Positions 21,736 to 28,338 of a stretch of 64,000 bases of DNA are shown piece after piece. Source of the stretch: JAVBLG01 sp031553655 (GTDB taxonomy: Bacteria; Desulfobacterota; Desulfovibrionia; Desulfovibrionales; Desulfovibrionaceae); the NCBI GenBank assembly GCA_031553655.1, contig JAVBLG010000025.1, positions 1 through 64,000 of the forward strand, given 5' to 3'. The position numbers and the translations under genes were made by a program. The notes under the pieces were generated by a model. The model saw only the letters and a program-made list of their open reading frames with translations, did no database searches and was not told where the DNA came from. Positions within the stretch are counted from its first letter, which is position 1; each line of letters opens with the position of its first letter.

Positions 21736-21849
21736 GGCTCTGCTGCCGTAATGCTTCGTCAGAGAAGAATTTTCCCCCTGAGGATGGCCCGAAGAGGCCT
21801 ATCCCCAGGGGGAAAATTCTTTCTTCCTCGTCTGACGGCAAACAGAGCC
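21736..21849. repeat. Long nested palindrome downstream of flgK
   Basis: Outer arms GGCTCTG..TGCCGT / ACGGCA..CAGAGCC, a middle arm CGTCAGA / TCTGACG, and an inner perfect 15-base arm AGAATTTTCCCCCTG / CAGGGGGAAAATTCT continue to GGAT / ATCC near the tip. It may serve as the flgK terminator. Confidence 0.75.
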
Positions 21850-21897
21850 GCAATTTAGCCCAATTTCATAAATTCTCCTCAAAATTATAAGAAGTTT

Positions 21898-21913
21898 AGG
21901 CACGCTAATTGCA
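21898..21913 (+). promoter_or_regulatory. Candidate sigma-54 promoter of flgL
   Basis: AGGCAC-N5-TTGCA differs from the -24/-12 consensus at one position. Transcription should start near 21925, which puts the whole 21957-22081 hairpin into the flgL leader. Confidence 0.75.
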
Positions 21914-21956
21914 TCAAACTTGAATAGATTTTTCAGAGGAATTTTTTGCATATTAA

Positions 21957-22081
21957 GCGACGGCTCAATTTGCCGTCAGACAAGGAAGACGAAACTTTTT
22001 CTCCGAGGGATAGGACTCTTTGGTCCATCCCACGGAGAAAAAACGAGTCTGACGCAGTATCACGGCAAATTCAACCGTCGC
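21957..22081 (+). repeat. Long hairpin in the flgL mRNA leader
   Basis: Nested arms are GCGACGG / CCGTCGC, AATTTGCCGT / ACGGCAAATT, CGTCAGAC / GTCTGACG, TTTTTCTCCG / CGGAGAAAAA and GGGAT / ATCCC. The structure ends exactly where the flgL Shine-Dalgarno sequence begins. The apical part carries AGGGAT and AGGA, which resemble CsrA sites (core ARGGAT). Its middle arm matches that of the palindrome at 21736-21849. Confidence 0.75.
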
Positions 22082-22094
22082 AGGGAGGCCAGAC

Positions 22095-23654
22095 ATGAGC
22101 TTAAGAGTAACCCAACGTACGATGTACAATCAGTTCATCAACCAGATGCAAGGCAATCTGGGTGCATATATGGAGTCGAACATACAGGGCTCAAGCCAAA
22201 AGAAGATCAACCGTCCCTCGGATGATCCGGCGGGCATGGCTCTGGTTCTCAACTATCGCAACACCATAGGCAATACTGAACAGTTGCAGCGCAATTTGGA
22301 TACAGCTCAAGGCTGGCTAACCCTGGCCGACAGCACTCTTAACCAGGTAAGCGCCACCATAACCGAGATCAAGACTCTTGCCGAGCAGGCCGCCACCAGC
22401 ACCATGACAGCGGAAAACCGCAATCAGGTCGCCACGCAGCTCCGCGAGCTTTTCGGCCAGCTCCTCAGCTTGTCCAATACCGAATTTGAAGGCAAAAGCA
22501 TTTTTGCCGGGCACAAGTATTCCAATAACGCCTATGAGCTGGGCCTTGGCCTTAGCTGCCTGGACGAAGACTTTTATAATGAAAGCACTGAATATAAGAT
22601 TGAAGGCAATTCAGACAAAACCATAATGCTGCGTTTTTCCGACAGCGCGGACCTTACAGGCGGCCCGCAGGCTGGATTGAATTACGAGTGGACCGACAAC
22701 GGCGGAGATACCTGGAACAAGGGCGGAACCACTACTGTTGACGGCAACAACACCGTGGTGGACATGAACGGCGTACAGCTGAAGATAGCCCACAACGACC
22801 CCAAAAATACCGGCAAGTCAACGGTAATCACCGCCTATACCGATCCGGAAAATACCAGTTCCGAAGACAACGGCACAGCAATCTACATTCGTCCGACCAC
22901 CTATTATCAAGGCGACGACAATGACCCACCGCCAACGGTGGAATCCTCTCCGCCTTTGTCCAACTCCGCCAATGCGAGCGCAAAGGGTTCCTTCGCCGGC
23001 AAGGCGCAAATTCGTGTCACTGACGCTGCCAAGGGCGAATATTCCTACAGCATGGACAATGGAACCACCTGGGTAAAGGCCACCACCACCGATGCCACCT
23101 CGGCCCCCACGCGCTTCCTGGTCCCCGGCGGCTACCTTGACGTGAAAGAGGCTGTGAGCGACGGCCAACAATTTGTAATCCGCCCCCACGAGGCCGATCT
23201 TAAGTATGAAATAATGAGCGGCAGCTATGTTTCTGTAACCAACGTGGGCAAGGATATTTTCGGCGGCATGTATCAGGAATTCGGCGATACCGTCGCCAGG
23301 CCCGTATTCGACGACCATCAAGAACGCAATTTGTTCGAGATTGTGGGCAAGCTCATCGGCTGGTGCGAAACCAACAATCAGGATGGCATATCGCAATGCG
23401 TCGCCGATCTTGGAGAAGCGCAAAAGGTTATTTTGACCGCAGCCGCCAGCGTGGGCGGACGGGAAAACCGCCTTACTCTGGCCAAGGACGTGCTCAGCTT
23501 CCAAAAGCTGGACCAGGAGGAACGTTTGAGTTATACTGAGGATGTTGACCTTACCGAGCTGCTGACGCGCATGGCCCAACAGGAACTGGCGTACAATACT
23601 GTTCTGAAGTCATCTTCAATGATCATGCAGCTGAATTTGACCAAGTTTGTGTAA
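22095..23654 (+). CDS. flgL: Flagellar hook-associated protein FlgL (HAP3), enlarged
   Basis: Second hook-filament junction protein, 519 residues. The N-terminal flagellin-like domain runs SLRVTQRTMYNQFINQMQ, then KKINRPSDDPAGMALVLNYR. The C-terminal domain includes QKLDQEERLSYTEDVDLTEL and the final helix to LNLTKFV. FlgL proteins are often near 300 residues; the extra 200 sit in the middle (about 160-370) and include WTDNGGDTW and the Asp-box SMDNGTTW. Start at 22095 follows AGGGAGGCCAGAC. It is transcribed from its own sigma-54 promoter with a long structured leader, and csrA follows 35 bases later. Confidence 0.94.
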   Translation: MSLRVTQRTMYNQFINQMQGNLGAYMESNIQGSSQKKINRPSDDPAGMALVLNYRNTIGNTEQLQRNLDTAQGWLTLADSTLNQVSATITEIKTLAEQAATSTMTAENRNQVATQLRELFGQLLSLSNTEFEGKSIFAGHKYSNNAYELGLGLSCLDEDFYNESTEYKIEGNSDKTIMLRFSDSADLTGGPQAGLNYEWTDNGGDTWNKGGTTTVDGNNTVVDMNGVQLKIAHNDPKNTGKSTVITAYTDPENTSSEDNGTAIYIRPTTYYQGDDNDPPPTVESSPPLSNSANASAKGSFAGKAQIRVTDAAKGEYSYSMDNGTTWVKATTTDATSAPTRFLVPGGYLDVKEAVSDGQQFVIRPHEADLKYEIMSGSYVSVTNVGKDIFGGMYQEFGDTVARPVFDDHQERNLFEIVGKLIGWCETNNQDGISQCVADLGEAQKVILTAAASVGGRENRLTLAKDVLSFQKLDQEERLSYTEDVDLTELLTRMAQQELAYNTVLKSSSMIMQLNLTKFV

Positions 23655-23689
23655 AAAGTGTAGAGAACTAATACCATTGAGCAAATGTT

Positions 23690-23926
23690 ATGCTTATACT
23701 AACGCGTCGCCCTGGAGAAAGCCTGCACCTTGGCGAAAACATCAAAATCACTATTTTGAGTTTACAAGGCAAGCAAATAAAGATAGGGCTGGAAGTCCCG
23801 GACGATATGACCGTATACCGGGAAGAAGTTTACATACGGGTAATGGAAGAAAACCGTCTGGCGCTTGAAGCCAGCAATGAAGACCTACTGATGGCGACAC
23901 AGATATGGCAAGAAATCAAGAATTAA
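23690..23926 (+). CDS. csrA: Carbon storage regulator CsrA
   Basis: RNA-binding post-transcriptional regulator of 78 residues that binds GGA motifs in leaders, usually blocking translation. The start [20 protein letters not shown] with [18 protein letters not shown] is canonical, and the RNA-contacting region [12 protein letters not shown] follows. Codons 72-79 overlap fliW by 22 bases, so the two are coupled. In Bacillus subtilis FliW antagonises CsrA to control flagellin translation; the same pair and order here suggests the same circuit, with the GGGAGG-containing flagellin leader at 26278-26288 as a possible target. Confidence 0.95.
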   Translation: MLILTRRPGESLHLGENIKITILSLQGKQIKIGLEVPDDMTVYREEVYIRVMEENRLALEASNEDLLMATQIWQEIKN

Positions 23927-24603
23927 TTATCAATACCCGTCTGGGTAAACGGCGCATCAACACAGACAAGATATTGCACTTTCCGCGCGGTCTTGCCGGT
24001 TTTGAAGACAAGCATGAGTTTACCCTGCTGCAGATTCGTCCTGAATCCCCGTTTCTTATTTTGCAAAGCATGGAAGAAGCTTCGCTGGGGCTGATGGTGG
24101 CCGATCCGTACAGCTTTATGGATGATTATCAGATAAAAATAGGCGACGCCGAGCAGACCCTTCTTCAAGTAACCAGCCCCAGGCAGGTGGCGGTGCTGGT
24201 CACCGTTTCCATTCCTCCGGGCAAACCTGAAGAGGCCTCCCTCAACCTCACCGGCCCCATTCTGATTAATCATGAGGATCGAGTTGGCCTTCAGGTTCCC
24301 CAGGCCGATGACAGTCGCCCGAGCAGGAAATATCTGAATGACGAGGTGGATGCTAAAAAGAACGCGGCCTTTGCCAAGAAGACCGATTCTCTGCCCACTG
24401 AAGGCGAAACCGTGGCCGCAAGCGAAGAATCTCGAAAAAAGGGCAACCCTTCCGCGCTCGAAAACTTGACCAGTGAAGAAAACGACGGAGAAGATGCCCC
24501 AACGGCCGAAAGTTCTCCTGTGATTGAAGAGACCGCAACGACTGCGGACGCCCCGATAACCGGAAATACGGTTGAGGCGCCTGCCGCAGAAAGAAAAATG
24601 TAA
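23905..24603 (+). CDS. fliW: Flagellar assembly factor FliW with a C-terminal extension
   Basis: Binds CsrA and flagellin so that flagellin synthesis follows assembly. Residues 1-150 match the family: [35 protein letters not shown], then [17 protein letters not shown], and [18 protein letters not shown] near 110-130. FliW is normally near 150 residues; this one has 232, with the last 80 rich in E, A, T, S and P and probably disordered. The ATG at 23905 lies inside csrA, 22 bases before its stop. A terminator follows at 24632, closing the flagellar block. Confidence 0.92.
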   Translation: MARNQELIINTRLGKRRINTDKILHFPRGLAGFEDKHEFTLLQIRPESPFLILQSMEEASLGLMVADPYSFMDDYQIKIGDAEQTLLQVTSPRQVAVLVTVSIPPGKPEEASLNLTGPILINHEDRVGLQVPQADDSRPSRKYLNDEVDAKKNAAFAKKTDSLPTEGETVAASEESRKKGNPSALENLTSEENDGEDAPTAESSPVIEETATTADAPITGNTVEAPAAERKM

Positions 24604-24631
24604 TTTAAAATAAAGTTTAACTTTCGATACA

Positions 24632-24665
24632 AGAGGGCTTGCTCCAATGGACAGGCCCTCTTTTC
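24632..24665 (+). terminator. Terminator after fliW
   Basis: Stem GAGGGC / GCCCTC with a 16-base loop followed by TTTTC. Confidence 0.7.
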
Positions 24666-24772
24666 ATATTATATTTGTTTAGAGCACGCCGCTTGTAAAA
24701 TGCTCTAACGACCCGTGCAGGGACGAACAACAAAAATCACGCTTACAAGCCGAAAGGTCTGGAGAATAAAAA

Positions 24773-25618
24773 ATGGCACGCGACATCATAGAAATAGATG
24801 AAGAAAAATGTACTGGATGTGGACTTTGCATTAAAGATTGCGCCGAAGGCGCGCTGGCCATTGTGGACGGCAAGGCCAAGCTGGTAAGTGACGTTTATTG
24901 CGACGGGCTGGGGGCCTGCCTTGGCGCATGCCCGGAAGGGGCTTTGCGCATAATAAAAAGGGACGCGCCGGAATTTGACGAGGAAGCGGCCATGAAAGCC
25001 AAAGAGGAACGGGAGGGTGTGGAAAATTCCGCCGGAACGGCAGGAAAAGCCAAACCCCAGCCTCACGGTTGTCCTGGAAGCATGGCCCGCAAACTGGAGC
25101 CGCAAGCCCATGGCTGCCCCGGAAGCATGGCCAGGAAGCTTGAGCCCCTGGGTAACATGCCTGGCGTGAAAAACGTGGCCGGGTTGGGTGGAGCTTCGCC
25201 TTCATCAAACGCCGGGACGGGTGGAGACGTCTTTGTTTCCGGTCCGTCGGCGTTGGGCAATTGGCCCATACAACTGGCTCTGGTTCCGGTTAATGCGCCC
25301 TATCTCAAAAACGCCCGCCTACTGGTGGCCGCCGACTGCGTGGGCTTTGCCCTTAGCCGCCTGCACGAATCGTTCATGTCCGGCCGCATACTGCTCATCG
25401 GCTGCCCCAAACTGGACAATGCCGAGGCCTATGTGGACAAACTGGCCGATATTATCAAAGCAAACGGCATAACCGACATTACCGTACTGCACATGTCGGT
25501 ACCCTGCTGCCGGGGCATGGCCGCGCTTACGGCCAAAGCCATCGAACGCGCGGGCGCGGATATTGTCCCGACTGTGCGGGTGATTACGCCGGAGGGAGGT
25601 TTGGTTCTCGATTTTTGA
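24773..25618 (+). CDS. 4Fe-4S ferredoxin-type protein with GCPGS repeats
   Basis: Predicted cytoplasmic redox protein of 281 residues. The N-terminus has one canonical cluster motif, CTGCGLCIKDC near residue 12, and a second degenerate one, CDGLGACLGACPEG near 43, where one cysteine of the usual CxxCxxC is a glycine. A linker (about 95-135) holds a 15-residue tandem duplication around HGCPGSMARKLEP. The C-terminal domain (about 150-281) begins LGNWPIQLALVPVNAPYLKN and contains LLVAADCVGFALSRLHE, LLIGCPKLDNAE and VPCCRGMAAL. Proteins of this layout are common in sulfate reducers and other anaerobes, but no reaction is established. Monocistronic; ATG follows TCTGGAGAATAAAAA. Confidence 0.85.
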   Translation: MARDIIEIDEEKCTGCGLCIKDCAEGALAIVDGKAKLVSDVYCDGLGACLGACPEGALRIIKRDAPEFDEEAAMKAKEEREGVENSAGTAGKAKPQPHGCPGSMARKLEPQAHGCPGSMARKLEPLGNMPGVKNVAGLGGASPSSNAGTGGDVFVSGPSALGNWPIQLALVPVNAPYLKNARLLVAADCVGFALSRLHESFMSGRILLIGCPKLDNAEAYVDKLADIIKANGITDITVLHMSVPCCRGMAALTAKAIERAGADIVPTVRVITPEGGLVLDF

Positions 25619-25668
25619 AATTATCCATTACCTGAAACTGTTTTTAAAACTGAGGCTGAAGGTAAAAT

Positions 25669-25824
25669 ATGGTGTCGCAAGCCCTGTTCAAACGAGATAA
25701 GCCTCTTGCTAAAGCTGCTGTAAGGCGTTATGTAAAACGAAAGGAGCGAAGTGCGACTAACACTCCGCTCCCCGGCACGGGACAGGTATTTTTTGGGCCT
25801 CCCCGACCGGTTAAAGGGTTGTGA
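25669..25824 (+). CDS. Candidate small basic protein (51 aa)
   Basis: ATG at 25669 is preceded by GAAGG at 8 bases. The product is rich in lysine and arginine in its first half (KPLAKAAVRRYVKRKERSA) and ends with a proline/glycine-rich tail. No family is recognised. Support is limited to a start, a possible ribosome-binding site and a terminator 9 bases after the stop. It could be a chance ORF in the 3' region of the 4Fe-4S gene. Confidence 0.3.
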   Translation: MVSQALFKRDKPLAKAAVRRYVKRKERSATNTPLPGTGQVFFGPPRPVKGL

Positions 25825-25832
25825 CGCCTTTA

Positions 25833-25895
25833 CCCGATGGATTTGGCCCCTTACGGTGTTCGAGCACTGTTCGGGGCCGCTTCTTTTCCATCGGG
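25833..25895. terminator. Bidirectional hairpin between two small ORFs
   Basis: Nested arms CCCGATGGA / TCCATCGGG and GGCCCC / GGGGCC around a short tip. It ends 8 bases from the stop of each flanking small ORF, as expected for a shared terminator of convergent genes. Confidence 0.65.
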
Positions 25896-25902
25896 CTTCC
25901 TT

Positions 25903-26010
25903 TTATCGCAGAATTCTATCTACGAGCCAGTACGCCAGACGGGTGACAGCGCCCAACAGGGCCGCTCTGATTGCCGTCCAGACAAGATTTTTCACCTGTC
26001 TTTCTTTCAA
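25903..26010 (-). CDS. Candidate 35-residue cationic hydrophobic peptide
   Basis: A TTG start at 26010 is preceded by AAGGAGG at 5 bases, and the stop lies at 25903. The peptide has a charged start (KERQVKNLVW), a hydrophobic stretch TAIRAALLGAVTRLAYWLV and a basic end. Net charge is about +5, suiting an amphipathic or membrane helix. The pieces of a gene are all present: promoter (TTGACA at 26101-26106, CAAAAT at 26079-26084, 16 bases apart), leader, ribosome-binding site, ORF and terminator. It might be a small membrane protein, toxin-like or peptide product; no homologue is recognised. Confidence 0.4.
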   Translation of the reverse strand: MKERQVKNLVWTAIRAALLGAVTRLAYWLVDRILR

Positions 26011-26078
26011 TCCTGCCTCCTTCTCTGCCCGCGCCTACGGTCAAGGGAGGCCCCGTTCGCCTCATCTGAGGCAATTGC

Positions 26079-26106
26079 ATTTTGCCCATTTATCTTTGAT
26101 TGTCAA
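26079..26106 (-). promoter_or_regulatory. Candidate sigma-70 promoter for the 35-residue ORF
   Basis: On the minus strand TTGACA and CAAAAT are separated by 16 bases. The -35 is a perfect match and the -10 matches four of six. Confidence 0.4.
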
Positions 26107-26240
26107 CACGGCACACAGCGGCACACGATACCGCCTGCCGCTTCTATCATTCATCAGCTCTTGATTGGGGGGGAATATATTCCCTCTTTCCGGTCATTTC
26201 CGAAATACGCATACATGTAATTATTCAACATTTATATTTT

Positions 26241-26256
26241 GGCCCGCTTGTTGCTA
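26241..26256 (+). promoter_or_regulatory. Candidate sigma-54 promoter of the flagellin gene
   Basis: TGGCCC-N5-TTGCT matches the -24/-12 consensus except for one C. It lies 33 bases before the ATG, so the leader is very short and includes GCGGGAGGC, whose GGA overlaps the Shine-Dalgarno sequence and could bind CsrA. Confidence 0.75.
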
Positions 26257-26288
26257 TATTCGCCATCACATAATGCGGGAGGCAACAA

Positions 26289-28250
26289 ATGTCATTGGTT
26301 ATCAATCATAACATGATGGCCGCCAATGCCGCCAAAAATCTCAACACGCATTATGCCTCCTTCAGCGATTCCACCCGCCGTTTGTCCTCCGGGCTGCGCA
26401 TAAATTCCTCTTCCGACGATGCCGCCGGGCTGGCCATCAGAGAATTGCAACGGGCCGACATCAGAACGCTTCAGCAAGGAACCAGAAACGCCAACGACGC
26501 CATATCGCTCATTCAGACGGCGGACGGAGCTTTGGCGATTATCGACGAGAAGCTCATCCGCATGAAAGAGCTTGCCGAACAGGCCGCCACCGGCACCTAT
26601 GATTCCACCCAGCGCCTGATGATCGACAGCGAATTTCAGGCCATGGCCGCCGAAATAAACCGCATCGCCAATTCCACGGAATTCAACGGCATACATCTGC
26701 TCAACGGCAATCTTTCGGGATCTCATGACGGCTCCGGCTTGAATTCCACCGGCGCGCTCAAGGTGCATTTCGGCACCGGCAATGACAGCGCGGAAGACTA
26801 CTATTATGTGGAAGTGCAAAGCGCGCGCGTGGAAGATCTCTTTAATGTTGACGCAAGTGGGCAAATTGAGAGTGTCGGCCCGCTCACAGCCGTGACCGGA
26901 GATGTGCTGCTGGAGTCGGGAACCGTTTGGGGGGGATACGTGGACTCGACGATTTTGGGCAACGGCACACTGGCATATATATATGCTGACAGCCCGAACA
27001 GCGGAGCAGTAATATTTGCAGATCCCATTACCGGAGCTCAAATCAATTCATATGCAATCTCCACAGCCCCTGGTTATGATCTTTTTGATTACCAAATATT
27101 TATTTCAGGCAACGGCTGTGTCGCGGCCTGGGTGGAACTTGACAGAGCAACTTCAAACAGCACTTTGTACGCACAACGATTTGATAATGCAGGCTATCCA
27201 CTTGATGCTTCCCCCATTTTGATCGCGTCTTCGTCTAATGCGCTCTATAACCCTACAGTTTCGTATCAGCCTGATGGAAGCTTTGCCATTGCCGTAAGTG
27301 AAGAGGTCAGCGCGGTGAATCATAACTCGTATATGTACGTTGTGGATAAATCCGGCACTGTTACCACAACGCCTGTGGTTTCAAACATGGGGTATTCCGA
27401 TGTAATCAGCCTTGCTGACGGCAGACTGGCGCGTTTCTATTCCGATAATTTATATATCCATGGCATTATCACGGACGGTGACGGCATAACCAATCCTGTG
27501 CCTATGCAAGCAATTTCACATGGCTGGGGGTGGTCGGGGAGGAGTAGCTCTGTGGCTCTTCAGGACGGCAGCAACGGATTTGCGATTTTTGCAGATGACT
27601 CCATCAGTATCTTTAATTCCGACGGAACCATACGCTCTCAAACACCGGTTAACGGCCAACCGTCCGTTTCTTGGCCAGATCAATCCCTTACAATTTTACC
27701 CTCCGGGCATCTGGTGGCCGTTTGGGGCGAATGGGATCGCCAGGGAAATGGAACCTATGATGTATATGGGCAGATTTTCAATGCCGACGGCACAGCTTTT
27801 GACAGCGAGTTCAAAATAGACGGTATATCTGGGTGGCCGTATTATCCCATTGTTTCTGCGGACAAAGAAAACGGCTTTACTGTGACATACGCGCACGGCT
27901 TGGAGCTTTACTCCAAGACCTTCGACTTCCCTGTGCATAAGGCCGATTTCAACATCCGCACTCAGGACAATGCCCAAAAGATGCTGGAAAAAACCGAAGA
28001 CGCCATAATAAAAAAAGACAAAATCCGCGCTCACCTCGGGGCCTTGCAAAACCGTCTTGAAAATACCATTTCCAATTTGAATATTCAGGCCGAAAACTTG
28101 CAAATGGCCGAATCGCGCATTTCCGACGTGGATGTGGCCACGGAAATGACGACATTCACCAAAAGCCAGATATTGACCCAGGCCGCAACGGCAATGCTGG
28201 CCCAGGCCAATTCATTGCCCAAGATGGCTTTGCAGGTGATTGGCGGGTAA
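26289..28250 (+). CDS. Flagellin with a large central beta-propeller-like insert
   Basis: Filament protein of 653 residues; ordinary flagellins of this group are near 290. Residues 1-195 are the D0/D1 start: MSLVINHNMMAANAAKNLNT, RRLSSGLRINSSSDDAAGLA and LIRMKELAEQAATGTYDST. Residues 548-653 are the D1/D0 end, with LGALQNRLENTISNLNIQAE, SRISDVDVATEM and the last helix to ALQVIGG. Between them about 350 residues replace the usual short hypervariable part. They form seven units near 217, 267, 322, 371, 420, 465 and 520. Each has a strand turn such as LGNGTLAYIYA, SGNGCVAAWVE, QPDGSFAIAV, LADGRLARFY or LPSGHLVAVWG, and most then have a Y-rich strand and a second turn such as FNADGTAF. This is the pattern of a beta-propeller. 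The insert DNA looks AT-richer than the ends. A sigma-54 promoter precedes the gene. Confidence 0.93.
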   Translation: MSLVINHNMMAANAAKNLNTHYASFSDSTRRLSSGLRINSSSDDAAGLAIRELQRADIRTLQQGTRNANDAISLIQTADGALAIIDEKLIRMKELAEQAATGTYDSTQRLMIDSEFQAMAAEINRIANSTEFNGIHLLNGNLSGSHDGSGLNSTGALKVHFGTGNDSAEDYYYVEVQSARVEDLFNVDASGQIESVGPLTAVTGDVLLESGTVWGGYVDSTILGNGTLAYIYADSPNSGAVIFADPITGAQINSYAISTAPGYDLFDYQIFISGNGCVAAWVELDRATSNSTLYAQRFDNAGYPLDASPILIASSSNALYNPTVSYQPDGSFAIAVSEEVSAVNHNSYMYVVDKSGTVTTTPVVSNMGYSDVISLADGRLARFYSDNLYIHGIITDGDGITNPVPMQAISHGWGWSGRSSSVALQDGSNGFAIFADDSISIFNSDGTIRSQTPVNGQPSVSWPDQSLTILPSGHLVAVWGEWDRQGNGTYDVYGQIFNADGTAFDSEFKIDGISGWPYYPIVSADKENGFTVTYAHGLELYSKTFDFPVHKADFNIRTQDNAQKMLEKTEDAIIKKDKIRAHLGALQNRLENTISNLNIQAENLQMAESRISDVDVATEMTTFTKSQILTQAATAMLAQANSLPKMALQVIGG

Positions 28251-28338
28251 TCGGATAATTAAGCCGCTTTGTATCTGGATGCCACCGAGCTTGAGGCGGT
28301 CAACACCACGCTTTCCGGCATTGGGGAGGTCCCCTCAA

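Larger units (their letters stand above)
21728..22094. other. flgK-flgL intergenic region with two long hairpins and a promoter
   Basis: No gene is seen in these 367 bases. From left to right they hold a 114-base imperfect palindrome (21736-21849), a sigma-54 promoter (21898-21913), a second 125-base palindrome (21957-22081), and the flgL Shine-Dalgarno sequence (AGGGAGG at 22082-22088). Confidence 0.8.
25619..26288. other. 670-base stretch with two candidate small convergent ORFs
   Basis: No long gene is present. It holds a possible 51-residue ORF (plus, 25669-25824), a strong two-way hairpin (25833-25895), a possible 35-residue ORF (minus, 25903-26010) with its own promoter, and the flagellin sigma-54 promoter (26241-26256). 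A further hairpin GGAGCG..AGTG / CACT..CGCTCC lies inside the first ORF near 25743-25770. Confidence 0.7.

Noticed and set aside
21728..22094. Insertion sequence between flgK and flgL
   Set aside because: There are long inverted repeats but no transposase frame and no clear target duplications; treated as hairpin elements.
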